DNA of 45,715 bases from Deltaproteobacteria bacterium (GCA_021737425.1 JAIPDZ010000004.1:1-45715), one strand, 5' to 3'; shown: positions 34,195-42,661, counted from the first letter of the stretch. The notes: generated by a model from the letters alone, not told the origin. Program-made: numbers and translations.

Positions 34195-34854
34195 ATGAAA
34201 GTATCTGTGGTGAAAGACATCCTGGAAGCCAATGATCGTATTGCCCAGGAAAACCGTGCAATTTTTGACGAAAAGGGCCTGATGGTCTTTAACCTGATGA
34301 GCTCCCCGGGGGCAGGAAAGACCACGCTTTTGGAAAAGACCATCGGGGCACTGCATGATTCCTTAAAAATAGGCGTTATCGAGGGGGACATCCAATCTTC
34401 TCATGACGCGGAACGGATTGCGGACAAAGGTATTCCTGTGGTCCAGATCAATACGGGCGGGGCCTGTCATCTGGACGGAAACATGATCCGCGACACCTTT
34501 AAGGAATTTGACTTGGACGCCCTTGATCTCCTGGTGGTGGAGAATGTGGGGAATCTGGTCTGCCCGGCCGAATTCAAGGTGGGGGAAGACTTTAAGGCCA
34601 TGATCCTGAGCGTTACCGAAGGGGACGACAAACCCGCCAAATACCCGCTCATGTTTCGCGAATCCAGGATCCTTCTCATCAACAAGATCGATCTTATCCC
34701 CTATCTCGACATCAGCATGAACCGAATCAAGGAAGAAGCCCTCAAGATCAATCCCCATCTCATCATATTTGAGATCTCCTGCAAGACTGGAGAGGGGCTG
34801 GATCAATGGTACGCATGGCTTAAGGAGACAGTGGAACGCAGGAATGCGGCCTGA
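34195..34854 (+). CDS. hypB: Hydrogenase nickel-incorporation GTPase HypB
   Basis: A 219-residue GTPase that drives nickel delivery to [NiFe]-hydrogenase. The P-loop SSPGAGKTTLLEK is near residue 37, the metal-site Cys/His pair is in NTGGACHLDGNM, a further Cys is in ENVGNLVCPAEF, and the guanine motif is NKIDLIP. It lacks the long His-rich or CxxGC N-terminus of some homologues, so it has only the G-domain nickel site. AAGGAG precedes the start. Its end overlaps the hypF start by 11 bases. Confidence 0.95.
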   Translation: MKVSVVKDILEANDRIAQENRAIFDEKGLMVFNLMSSPGAGKTTLLEKTIGALHDSLKIGVIEGDIQSSHDAERIADKGIPVVQINTGGACHLDGNMIRDTFKEFDLDALDLLVVENVGNLVCPAEFKVGEDFKAMILSVTEGDDKPAKYPLMFRESRILLINKIDLIPYLDISMNRIKEEALKINPHLIIFEISCKTGEGLDQWYAWLKETVERRNAA

Positions 34855-37213
34855 AGTCATTCCCCAGCCAAATCCACCCATGGATGAACGGATCAAAGGC
34901 GCTGTTCAAGGGATTGTACAGGGGGTGGGTTTCCGTCCCTTTGTTTACAGGCTCGCCACCCGGTATGCCCTGTCCGGATATGTGAACAACACCCCTACCG
35001 GTGTGGACATTGAGGTTCAGGGTCCGGCGAACAGCGTCCGCCAATTCATGGAGTCGTTGACGGCCCAACCCCCCCCGCTGGCTTACATCGCCTCGGTTCA
35101 ATGGGAGGCGGTTCCCCTCAGAAGGGAAGATGCCTTTCACATAGACAAAAGCCGACCCGGGGAAGAACGCTCCGCCCTCATCTCCCCTGACGTCTGTATA
35201 TGTGAAGACTGCCTCAGGGAGATGAGAGACCCCTCCAATCGACGGTTTGGATACCCGTTTATCAACTGTACCAATTGCGGGCCCCGCTACACCATCATCA
35301 AGGATATCCCCTACGATCGGTCCCACACCACCATGCAGGTCTTTACCATGTGTCCGGAGTGTCAGGCGGAATACGAAGATCCCGGCGACCGCCGGTTCCA
35401 CGCCCAACCCAATGCCTGCTGGAAATGCGGCCCCCGTATGGCACTTCACGACGCAGAGGGGAGCCCCATGGCATGTGCGGACCCTGTCTCAGAGGGCCTT
35501 TCATTCCTCAAAAAGGGGGCCATCCTGGCCATCAAGGGGTTGGGCGGGTTTCATCTTGCCGTGGACGCCCTAAACCATGGAGCGGTCGTAAGGCTGCGAA
35601 AACGAAAACACAGAGAAGAGAAACCATTAGCTATAATGGTTAAAGAATTGGATGATGTTTACAGGGTGGCTCATGTGAGTGAGGAAGAGGCCGCCCTGCT
35701 GACTTCGCGGGAACGACCGATTGTCCTCCTCCCAAAACGGCATCCTGAGCGGCTTTCTTCACAGATAGCCCCCCAAAACAGCCATATCGGCATCATGCTA
35801 CCGTATACCCCGATGCACTATCTCCTTATGGACCGGCTGAGCAGGGGAGCACCGTTGGCCGCCCTGGTCATGACCAGCGGCAATAAGACCGAAGAACCCA
35901 TTAATACCCACAATCAGGATGCCTTTAAAAATCTCTATGAGATTGCGGACTACTTCTTGACCCACAACCGAGGGATTTATCTCAGGGCCGACGATTCCGT
36001 GATGAAGGTGATTGACCATGTCCCGAGACAGATCAGGCGATCCAGGGGATACGTGCCCCGTCCCCTTTTCCTCTCTGCTCATTTGACGTCCCTCCCGTCA
36101 GTGCTTGCGGTGGGGGGGGGACTCAAAAATACCGTCTGTCTGACCAAAGAAAATCGGGCCTTTATGAGCCAACATATCGGGGATATGGAAAATGTGGAGA
36201 CATTGAATTTCTTTCATCTGACCATCGACCATCTGAAACGGATTCTGGAAATTGAACCTGAAGTGGTGGTGCATGATCTGCATCCGGATTATCTGAGTTC
36301 CAAATTTGCCCGGCATGAACAGAAGGCCCCTGTTCTGGCGGTTCAGCACCATCATGCTCACGTGGTGGGGTGCCTCGCAGAACACGGTTTGGAGGGACCG
36401 GTGATGGGGGTAGCCTTGGATGGGACCGGGTTGGGTACGGACGGTCGCATATGGGGAGGAGAGATCCTGGTCTGTGACCTGGTCTCATTTGAACGGAAGG
36501 CTCATCTCGCCTACGTGTCTCTTCCGGGCGGGGATGCAGCGGCCCGGTATCCATGGCGAATGGCGTTAAGTTACCTGTACGAGGCCTTTTATGATGAACT
36601 CTTCAACCTGCCCATTCCTTTTGTGCAAAAACTGGATCGCCATGCAGCCGAGCTCATCCTGCGTATGGTGCAAAAAGGAGTTAACTCACCTTGGACCTCA
36701 AGCTGCGGCAGGTTGTTCGATGCAATGGCCTCTCTGATCGGCCTGCGGGACCAGATTGCCTATGAAGGACAGGCAGCGGTGGAACTTGAAATGTGCCAGT
36801 CCCATGCAGAAAAAGGGGTTTACCCTCATGAGATACAAGAAAGCGGGAGTGAGCAGGTGATATCGGGTCCCCATCTCATCAAAGAGGTGGTCCATGATCT
36901 GTGCGCAGGAACCCCCCAGGGGGTCATTAGTCGACGGTTTCACAATACCATGATCCGGATGATGGCGGATGCTTGCGCCCGAGTGGGGGAAGAGACCGGG
37001 CTGAACCGCATCGCCCTCAGTGGCGGTTCTTTCCAGAACATGACCCTTTTGACCGGGCTCACCCGGATGCTCAGGCTGGAGGGGTTCGAAGTATACAGTC
37101 ATGAACAGGTCCCCACCAACGACGGCGGTCTTTCCTTGGGGCAGGCGATTTGTGGGGGCCTGACCTATTCCGGGCGTAAGGGGAAATTTCAGGAATCCTA
37201 TGAAATACATTGA
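34844..37213 (+). CDS. hypF: Carbamoyltransferase HypF
   Basis: A 789-residue enzyme that makes the cyanide ligand precursor by transferring carbamoyl from carbamoyl phosphate to HypE. Domains in order: acylphosphatase (VQGVGFRPFVYR near residue 20), a zinc-finger-like region with four Cys-x-x-Cys pairs (CEDC, CTNC, CPEC, CWKC), a YrdC-like domain, and the Kae1-like carbamoyltransferase domain with VQHHHAHVVGCLAEHG. The start at 34844 overlaps hypB; a longer frame to 34769 is not needed. A run of nine G lies in frame at 36112-36120. The last 14 bases overlap hypD. Confidence 0.95.
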   Translation: MRPEVIPQPNPPMDERIKGAVQGIVQGVGFRPFVYRLATRYALSGYVNNTPTGVDIEVQGPANSVRQFMESLTAQPPPLAYIASVQWEAVPLRREDAFHIDKSRPGEERSALISPDVCICEDCLREMRDPSNRRFGYPFINCTNCGPRYTIIKDIPYDRSHTTMQVFTMCPECQAEYEDPGDRRFHAQPNACWKCGPRMALHDAEGSPMACADPVSEGLSFLKKGAILAIKGLGGFHLAVDALNHGAVVRLRKRKHREEKPLAIMVKELDDVYRVAHVSEEEAALLTSRERPIVLLPKRHPERLSSQIAPQNSHIGIMLPYTPMHYLLMDRLSRGAPLAALVMTSGNKTEEPINTHNQDAFKNLYEIADYFLTHNRGIYLRADDSVMKVIDHVPRQIRRSRGYVPRPLFLSAHLTSLPSVLAVGGGLKNTVCLTKENRAFMSQHIGDMENVETLNFFHLTIDHLKRILEIEPEVVVHDLHPDYLSSKFARHEQKAPVLAVQHHHAHVVGCLAEHGLEGPVMGVALDGTGLGTDGRIWGGEILVCDLVSFERKAHLAYVSLPGGDAAARYPWRMALSYLYEAFYDELFNLPIPFVQKLDRHAAELILRMVQKGVNSPWTSSCGRLFDAMASLIGLRDQIAYEGQAAVELEMCQSHAEKGVYPHEIQESGSEQVISGPHLIKEVVHDLCAGTPQGVISRRFHNTMIRMMADACARVGEETGLNRIALSGGSFQNMTLLTGLTRMLRLEGFEVYSHEQVPTNDGGLSLGQAICGGLTYSGRKGKFQESYEIH

Positions 37214-38288
37214 TGAATACAGAGACGGATCGATAGCCAGGGCCTTGGCCCGCAGGATCAAGATGACTTCATCGAGGCCGATCCGGCTGATGGAAATCTG
37301 CGGCACCCACACCATGGCCATATTCAAGCACGGTATCCGAAGCCTTTTGCCCAAGACCATAGAGTTGATTTCCGGGCCGGGCTGCCCGGTCTGCGTGACC
37401 GCCACGGAAGAGATTGACCGGGCCGTAAAGCTGGCCAGGATGTCCGATGTGATCGTCACCACCTTCGGCGACATGCTGCGGGTGCCCGGAGGCGAGACAT
37501 CCCTCAAGCAGGCGCAGGCCAGGGGGGCGGATGTAAGAATGGTTTATTCCACCTTTGATGCCCTCAACATTGCCGCTGAAAATGCGGATCGGCATGTGGC
37601 ATTTCTCGGGGTGGGATTTGAAACCACCGCCCCCACGGTGGCTGCGGCCATCAAGACGGCCCATGAGCGGGAACAGTCCAACTTTTCGGTCCTTTCCGCC
37701 CACAAGCTGCTCCCCCCGGCCATGAACGCCCTCCTTGGGGGAGGGGATCTCAAAATCGACGGCTTCATCTGTCCGGGTCACGTGACCACTATTATCGGGA
37801 CCTCCTCCTATAAGCGGGTGGCGAGAGACTATCACACACCTTGTGTGGTGGTGGGGTTTGAGCCCATTGACATACTTCAGGGCATCCTGATGCTGGTGGA
37901 GCAGGTAGAGAGGGGAGAGGCTGAAGTGGAGATTCAATATACTCGAGGTGCATCGGATCAAGGCAACCCCGGAGCCCTGCGGCTGATGGATGCGGTATTT
38001 GAAACATGCGATTCGAGGTGGCGAGGGCTCGGGGCTATACCCCGAAGCGGTCTGGCATTACGGGAGACCTATTGGGCCTTCGATGCCAGAAGGCGCTTTG
38101 ATCTCGAGGTGCCGACGGCCGGGGAACCGCCCGGGTGCAGATGTGCAGAGATCCTGAGAGGGGCGGCAATTCCTCCCATGTGCCGGCTTTTCAGGACCGT
38201 CTGCACTCCTTTGAACCCTGTAGGTCCCTGCATGGTCTCCAGCGAAGGCACCTGTGCAGCCTATTTCAAATACCATGCGGTCGATTGA
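37200..38288 (+). CDS. hypD: Hydrogenase maturation factor HypD
   Basis: A 362-residue Fe-S protein that, with HypC, assembles the Fe(CN)2CO group. The redox and iron motifs are visible: MEICGTHTMAIF near residue 31, SGPGCPVCVT near residue 58, and the C-terminal cysteine-rich region from PPGCRCAEIL to GPCMVSSEGTCAAYF. Length is normal. It overlaps hypF by 14 bases. In many genomes a hypC gene lies between hypF and hypD, and hypE follows hypD; neither is here. Confidence 0.95.
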   Translation: MKYIDEYRDGSIARALARRIKMTSSRPIRLMEICGTHTMAIFKHGIRSLLPKTIELISGPGCPVCVTATEEIDRAVKLARMSDVIVTTFGDMLRVPGGETSLKQAQARGADVRMVYSTFDALNIAAENADRHVAFLGVGFETTAPTVAAAIKTAHEREQSNFSVLSAHKLLPPAMNALLGGGDLKIDGFICPGHVTTIIGTSSYKRVARDYHTPCVVVGFEPIDILQGILMLVEQVERGEAEVEIQYTRGASDQGNPGALRLMDAVFETCDSRWRGLGAIPRSGLALRETYWAFDARRRFDLEVPTAGEPPGCRCAEILRGAAIPPMCRLFRTVCTPLNPVGPCMVSSEGTCAAYFKYHAVD

Positions 38289-38299
38289 CCGCCGAGGAC

Positions 38300-39001
38300 A
38301 TGACCATAGGCACGGATGAAAAATTCAGGTTTAACGGTTTAACCCTTGCCAATCTCCCCCGGAAGAGCCGCGGTATTCTAAGAGGGGGAGGCAGCACCAG
38401 GCCGGTCATCTGGAGGGTGGAAGAAAAAGGGGCGCGGGCCGTGGTCAAGGATTTCAGTAGAAACAGACCCTTTTTCCGTCACGTGATCGGTCGTTTCCTG
38501 GTATGGCGCGAGAAAAGGGCCTACCAGCGGTTGAAAGGCCTCCGAGGGGTACCGGCCCTGTACAAGGTGATGGATGGGCTGGCCCTGGTGCTGGAGGAAA
38601 TTCCTTCTGAAAGCCTGGAAAATCTTGAAAAACAGCGGAGACTCCCGGAGTTGTTTTTCCGTGAATTGGAAATGCTGGTGGGCCGAATCCATGAGCGGGG
38701 TATGGCCCATTGTGATTTAAAACGCGCCCCCAATACGCTTTGCGGCCATGACGGCCGTCCCTATATTATCGACTGGGGAGCCTCCATCTCTCAAAAAGAG
38801 ATGAAAATGCCGCCGCTCAACCTGGTCTACAGGAGATTTGTCCGTGACGATGAGATGGCCATCATTAAACTGAAACTGCGGCACAGGCCCGAAAGCGTGA
38901 GCCGTGCGGACAGGGCCCGCTACCAGTATCGGGGAAGGGGGGAGCGGTTTATCAGGGCCTTGAGGGATTGGGCCAGGGATCTTCTTCAGAAAACCGTATA
39001 A
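38300..39001 (+). CDS. Small protein-kinase-like / lipopolysaccharide-kinase-like protein
   Basis: A 233-residue protein with a kinase C-lobe: the catalytic loop reads MAHCDLKRAPNTL (like HxDLKxxN) and the metal motif is IIDWGAS instead of DFG. A possible ATP-binding Lys is in ARAVVKDFSR. It is smaller than eukaryote-like Ser/Thr kinases and resembles Kdo/heptose kinases (WaaP type) or RIO-like proteins. The start is uncertain: ATG 38300 follows GAGG closely, and TTG 38285 would overlap the hypD stop. It is in the position where hypE is often found. Function is not known. Confidence 0.65.
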   Translation: MTIGTDEKFRFNGLTLANLPRKSRGILRGGGSTRPVIWRVEEKGARAVVKDFSRNRPFFRHVIGRFLVWREKRAYQRLKGLRGVPALYKVMDGLALVLEEIPSESLENLEKQRRLPELFFRELEMLVGRIHERGMAHCDLKRAPNTLCGHDGRPYIIDWGASISQKEMKMPPLNLVYRRFVRDDEMAIIKLKLRHRPESVSRADRARYQYRGRGERFIRALRDWARDLLQKTV

Positions 39002-39013
39002 GGGTTCGGACCT

Positions 39014-39721
39014 TCATCCTCCGCGGGACTTATCTGCGAGAGAAACCATTGTCTTATTGGCCGCTCCCCTCCCGAGGGCCAGCCGGGAGTAGCCGTGTCC
39101 CAAAATAAGCCGTCCCCTCCCGGAATTGGTAATGACCTCCACCACCTCTCCGGGCCTCAACCCCATAGCGGCCAATCTGGCCCGCCCGGCCCTGCCTCCA
39201 CCGATCTCCCTGACCACCACGGTTTCCCCGGGCTTGGCCATGGCCAGGGGCATCAGCGGTCTGCGCTTGGCAGTGCATTCCGAACAAAGGCCATAGATGT
39301 CCATCCGGTGCTGGAGCATATAAAAGCCATACCTGGCCGCCACCTTTCGTTGAAGCCGTTCAATCTCCTCATCGGCGAATTCCAGGATTTTTCCGCATTT
39401 GGTGCATATCAGATGGTCATGGTGCTTCCCCAAGTGCCGGTGTTCATATCGAACGGGTTGATCGTGAAACTGTTTTTTCTGTGCAAAACCCAAGTCCACC
39501 ATTCGATTCATACACTGTTTCACGAATTCGGGCGTCACCCGCAGGCCTCTCGCCCTGGCCAGGCCTACCAATTCATCCAATGTAATGTGCGCCTCTGTGC
39601 TCAGGAAAACGTCCAAGAGCTTCATCCGCTCTTCGATCCGGGCCGTACCCTCTGACTCAATAAGGGCCCTGAAATTTGCCTTTTCGAGATGGTTGCCGTT
39701 GAACATGGTCTGTTTTTTCAT
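39014..39721 (-). CDS. Fur-family repressor fused to a FeoA domain
   Basis: A 235-residue fusion. Residues 15-150 form a Fur domain: a winged helix (LDELVGLARARGLRVTPEFV), a metal site (HRHLGKHHDHLICTKCGK) and a C-terminal Cys pair (CSEC). Residues about 155-230 are FeoA-like: an SH3-type fold starting LAMAKPGETVVVREIGG and RARLAAMGLRPGEVVEVI. Fur regulators bind DNA with Fe(II) or Zn(II); FeoA is normally a small cytoplasmic partner of the FeoB iron channel. The fusion suggests a regulator whose metal response or partner contact is mediated by the FeoA part. No feoB is in the window. It is convergent with the kinase-like gene, 12 bases apart. Confidence 0.9.
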   Translation of the reverse strand: MKKQTMFNGNHLEKANFRALIESEGTARIEERMKLLDVFLSTEAHITLDELVGLARARGLRVTPEFVKQCMNRMVDLGFAQKKQFHDQPVRYEHRHLGKHHDHLICTKCGKILEFADEEIERLQRKVAARYGFYMLQHRMDIYGLCSECTAKRRPLMPLAMAKPGETVVVREIGGGRAGRARLAAMGLRPGEVVEVITNSGRGRLILGHGYSRLALGRGAANKTMVSLADKSRGG

Positions 39722-39756
39722 CTGAGTAACAGTTTAGGCCTCTGAAACGGGGTTAC

Positions 39757-39974
39757 AGGCCATGAGGGGGTCTTTTTCAAAGTCCGTACACCCATGTGAG
39801 TGACCATGGAACGCCCCAGCAAGATTCAAGAGTACGCACTGTTAGGCAGATAGGATCACGTCTCCGACAAGCCATATCCTTTGGGGCTATCAGCAAGGTA
39901 AGTCGAAGCCCCACTGCCGTGAAAGGAAGGGATCCGGAAATTTACGGACTTTGAAAAAGACCCCCTCATGGCCT
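39757..39974. repeat. 218-bp element with perfect 32-bp terminal inverted repeats and a three-way-junction core
   Basis: The arms 39757-39788 and 39943-39974 are perfect reverse complements over 32 bases. Inside, CCATG (39792-39796)/CATGG (39805-39809) form a hairpin. A junction follows: GGCAG (39845-39849)/CTGCC (39914-39918) encloses AGGAT (39852-39856)/ATCCT (39876-39880) and GGGGCT (39883-39888)/AGCCCC (39907-39912), with linkers of only two, two and one bases. CAC (39837-39839)/GTG (39919-39921) extends the outer stem across a five-base bulge. There is no transposase or open frame, and the flanking bases show no obvious target-site duplication. It may be a MITE or a structured RNA. Confidence 0.8.
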
Positions 39975-40025
39975 TCATTCAGGGCTCGTTATTTCAACAT
40001 GCTAAGTTAATACTCATCTGATTAT

Positions 40026-40173
40026 ACGGCGTAGCCGTGCCTGAGGGAACTGGGTGCATGGGAATATAAGGTTCCCCCTAACTCCCGTCAAGCCTGTGAA
40101 GGTTCTCCTTCGGAGTTCTTGCAGGTGCTCTTTTCCTGCGGAGATGTCAGAGCAAAACGGCGAATCTCCCGCC
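40026..40173 (+). promoter_or_regulatory. Array of five hairpins upstream of ribE
   Basis: Consecutive stems are ACGGC/GCCGT (40026-40038), GGGAAC/GTTCCC (40045-40076), a compound stem CCTG-AAG-CTCC/GGAG-CTT-CAGG (40093-40125), TGCTCT/AGAGCA (40126-40154) and GGCG/CGCC (40159-40173). They could form a structured ribE leader. The conserved boxes of the FMN riboswitch are not seen. The same region also carries a promoter-like sequence on the other strand, so a structured 5' region of that transcript or overlapping control is also possible. Confidence 0.5.
40063..40091 (-). promoter_or_regulatory. Possible leftward promoter for fur-feoA
   Basis: On the minus strand, TTGACG (40091-40086), a 17-base spacer and TATATT (40068-40063) resemble a sigma-70 promoter. 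Transcription would start near 40056 and run through the 218-bp inverted-repeat element before the Fur-FeoA start at 39721. No clear Fur box is seen. Confidence 0.4.
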
Positions 40174-40280
40174 AGAAACTTTCGCTTAACAAAAGGGGGG
40201 TGATATGGTAAATTTAAAAATACAAACATAATGCATTTGTTTGAAAAACTGAAAGTGAACAAAAAAGGGAATGAACCGCA

Positions 40281-40937
40281 ATGTTCACGGGGTTGATCGA
40301 AGGGATCGGTAGAATAAAAGGGATCCGCCGCTCAGGCGGCGATGCCGTCATGATGATTGTGCCGCCCCCTCACATGGCCGGATTCAAGATAGGGGAGAGC
40401 ATGGCCGTGAACGGCGTATGCTTGACGGTGACCAGAATCCTTGAGGGCGGAATTTCCGCGGACGTATCCATGGAGACCCTCTCCCGGACTACCCTGGGTG
40501 AACTGGGGCCCTCCCAGGAGGTGAACCTTGAGCGGGCCCTGCGTCTTAGCGATCGGGTGGGTGGACATCTGGTATCCGGCCATGTGGATGGCCTCGGAGA
40601 AATTTCAAGTAAAGACCAGCGGGCCGGTTCATGGCGTATCAAAATCCGAGTGAACGAATCCATTTCCCGCCATATGATTGAAAAAGGTTCCGTGGCCGTA
40701 GACGGTATCAGCCTGACCATTAATACTTGTGAAAAAGATTTTTTTGAGGTAAATATCATCCCGCAGACCCAGATGGAGACCACCCTTTTGAGAAAAGGAA
40801 TGGGAGACCGGGTCAATATTGAAACGGATATGATTGGAAAATATGTAGAAAAATTGCTTTCAGTGAAGGGAGAAGCCCGGGTATCAGCTTCAGGTATTGA
40901 TATGGATATGCTGATGAAACACGGGTTTGATACATAA
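40281..40937 (+). CDS. ribE: Riboflavin synthase, alpha chain
   Basis: A 218-residue enzyme that dismutates two 6,7-dimethyl-8-ribityllumazine molecules to riboflavin. Two lumazine-binding repeats are visible, each with a start like MFTGLIEGIGRI or HLVSGHVDGLGEI and a GxSLT-type segment (NGVCLTV and DGISLTIN). Length is normal. It is the first gene of ribE-ribBA-ribH-nusB, one base ahead of ribBA. ribD is not in the window. Confidence 0.96.
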   Translation: MFTGLIEGIGRIKGIRRSGGDAVMMIVPPPHMAGFKIGESMAVNGVCLTVTRILEGGISADVSMETLSRTTLGELGPSQEVNLERALRLSDRVGGHLVSGHVDGLGEISSKDQRAGSWRIKIRVNESISRHMIEKGSVAVDGISLTINTCEKDFFEVNIIPQTQMETTLLRKGMGDRVNIETDMIGKYVEKLLSVKGEARVSASGIDMDMLMKHGFDT

Positions 40938-40938
40938 T

Positions 40939-42147
40939 ATGCCGATTTCAAAAATTGAAGATATCTTGGACGATGTCAGACAAGGAAAAATGATCATCCT
41001 GGTGGATGATGAGGATAGGGAGAATGAAGGGGATTTGACCATAGCCGCGGAAAATGTCTCTGCGGAGAACATCAATTTTATGGCCAAATACGGGCGGGGG
41101 CTCATCTGCCTGGCCTTGGATCCCGAGATCGTGGAAAATCTGAAGCTCAATCAGATGGTGGAAGAAAATCGATCCTCCTTCCAGACTGCCTTCACCGTAT
41201 CCATTGAGGCGGCGAAAGGGGTCTCAACAGGGATATCCGCTGCAGACCGGGCCCATACCATACACACGGCCATAGCGGATGATGCCAAGCCAGAGGACCT
41301 TGTGCAGCCCGGGCATGTGTTTCCGCTCAGGGCCAGACGGGGAGGGGTCTTGTTCCGAACCGGACAGACCGAGGGGTCCGTGGATCTGGCCCGTCTTGCA
41401 GGGCTCAAAAAGGCAGCCGTCATTTGCGAGGTGATGAAGGACGACGGGACCATGGCCAGGCTTCCGGACCTGGAAGAATTTGCCCGAGTGCATGACCTCA
41501 AGATTGCCACGGTGGCCGACATCATCTCCTACCGCATGCGGACGGAATCTTTTGTGCACCGGGTCGCAGAAACCGTCTTGCCCACCCCCTTTGGTGAATT
41601 CAAGGCCATTGCCTTTGTCAATGACATCGATGACTATGAGCACCTGGCGCTGATAAAGGGAGAGATTGACCCTGAAAAGGATGTGCTGGTCAGGGTCCAT
41701 TCCGGTTGTCTGACCGGGGATGTATTCGGCTCCTATCGGTGTGACTGCGGCGAACAGCTGGAAAAGGCCATGCAGATGGTTCAGGATGAAGGGTTGGGGG
41801 TCGTCCTTTACCTGCAGCAAGAGGGCAGGGGGATCGGCCTGGCCAACAAGTTGAAGGCATACGCATTGCAGGATCAGGGGTTTGATACGGTGGAAGCCAA
41901 CGAGGAACTTGGGTTTGCCCCTGATCTGAGAGATTACGGGGTGGGCGCGCAAATCCTGGTGGACCTGGGGGTGCGCAAGATGAAAATCATTACCAATAAC
42001 CCCAAGAAAATCATTGGATTGGACGGGTATGGATTGGAAGTTACCGACCGGGTTCCCATTGAGTGCGAACCCCGACCCGAGAACATCAGATATCTGTCCA
42101 CCAAGTGTCAGAAATTGGGACATCTGCTCAAATTAATCGAGCAATAG
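40939..42147 (+). CDS. ribBA: Bifunctional DHBP synthase / GTP cyclohydrolase II
   Basis: A 402-residue fusion supplying both precursors of lumazine. The N-terminal half (about 1-200) is 3,4-dihydroxy-2-butanone-4-phosphate synthase ([12 protein letters not shown] near residue 22, [12 protein letters not shown]). The C-terminal half (about 205-400) is GTP cyclohydrolase II with zinc cysteines in [20 protein letters not shown] and the [12 protein letters not shown] segment. ATG 40939 follows the ribE stop by one base; no clear ribosome-binding site is present, so coupling is likely. Confidence 0.95.
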   Translation: MPISKIEDILDDVRQGKMIILVDDEDRENEGDLTIAAENVSAENINFMAKYGRGLICLALDPEIVENLKLNQMVEENRSSFQTAFTVSIEAAKGVSTGISAADRAHTIHTAIADDAKPEDLVQPGHVFPLRARRGGVLFRTGQTEGSVDLARLAGLKKAAVICEVMKDDGTMARLPDLEEFARVHDLKIATVADIISYRMRTESFVHRVAETVLPTPFGEFKAIAFVNDIDDYEHLALIKGEIDPEKDVLVRVHSGCLTGDVFGSYRCDCGEQLEKAMQMVQDEGLGVVLYLQQEGRGIGLANKLKAYALQDQGFDTVEANEELGFAPDLRDYGVGAQILVDLGVRKMKIITNNPKKIIGLDGYGLEVTDRVPIECEPRPENIRYLSTKCQKLGHLLKLIEQ

Positions 42148-42170
42148 GGCGGCGACTGGAAGGGGGGATT

Positions 42171-42638
42171 ATGCCTGAGATAGTAGAAGGCCACTTGTCA
42201 GCCGAAGGGTTTCGTTTCGCGATTATCGTTAGCCGATTTAATGACTTTATCTGCTCAAAGCTGACCGAGGGCGCCATGGACGCACTCCTGAGGCACGGGT
42301 GCAAGGAGGACCAGGTCTTTCTCGTGCGTGTCCCGGGTGCCTTTGAAATGCCCCTGGCAGCCAAAAGGGTGGCCCAAAGCGGCAAATATGACGCGGTGAT
42401 ATGCCTGGGCGCGGTCATCAGGGGATCGACCCCGCACTTTGATTATGTGGCGGCAGAGGTTTCCAAAGGATTGGCCAATGTGGGATTGGAGAGTAATATC
42501 CCGGTAACATTTGGGGTGTTGACCACAGACAATCTCGAACAGGCCATTGAACGAGCAGGGTCCAAATCGGGCAACAAGGGATACGAAGCGGCCATGGCCG
42601 CCATAGAAATGGCAGACCTTTTTAAGAAGTTGTCCTGA
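42171..42638 (+). CDS. ribH: 6,7-dimethyl-8-ribityllumazine synthase
   Basis: A 155-residue subunit of the icosahedral or pentameric lumazine synthase, which condenses the two precursors made by RibBA and Rib[15 protein letters not shown] near the N-terminus, [30 protein letters not shown] and [17 protein letters not shown] are family signatures. AAGGGGGGA precedes the start at 42171 by four bases. Confidence 0.96.
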   Translation: MPEIVEGHLSAEGFRFAIIVSRFNDFICSKLTEGAMDALLRHGCKEDQVFLVRVPGAFEMPLAAKRVAQSGKYDAVICLGAVIRGSTPHFDYVAAEVSKGLANVGLESNIPVTFGVLTTDNLEQAIERAGSKSGNKGYEAAMAAIEMADLFKKLS

Positions 42639-42661
42639 CGACTTCACTGCGTGTCAAGTCT

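Larger units (their letters stand above)
39722..40280. other. Structured spacer between fur-feoA and ribE
   Basis: No gene is supported in these 559 bases. It consists of a 218-bp inverted-repeat element (39757-39974) and a run of five hairpins (40026-40173), each annotated separately. A very short frame at 40205-40231 (ATG to TAA, eight codons) follows a good ribosome-binding site (AAGGGGGGTGAT) but may be chance. The ribE ribosome-binding site AAGGGA is about 10 bases before the start. Confidence 0.6.

Noticed and set aside
34020-34235. 71-codon plus-strand ORF before hypB
   Set aside because: Its translation is the usual read-through of the CCGGAATGACG-type repeat, not a gene.
39757-39974. 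HEARO/OMEGA-type guide RNA or retron RNA
   Set aside because: The inverted-repeat ends and junction are suggestive, but there is no IscB/IsrB-like or reverse-transcriptase ORF nearby and I cannot match the conserved sequence of either class.
40014-40262. 82-codon minus-strand ORF in the ribE upstream region
   Set aside because: It reads through the hairpin array and has no protein-like features.
39975-40280. FMN riboswitch ahead of ribE
   Set aside because: Expected from context, but the conserved sequence boxes are not visible on the plus strand; only generic hairpins are seen.
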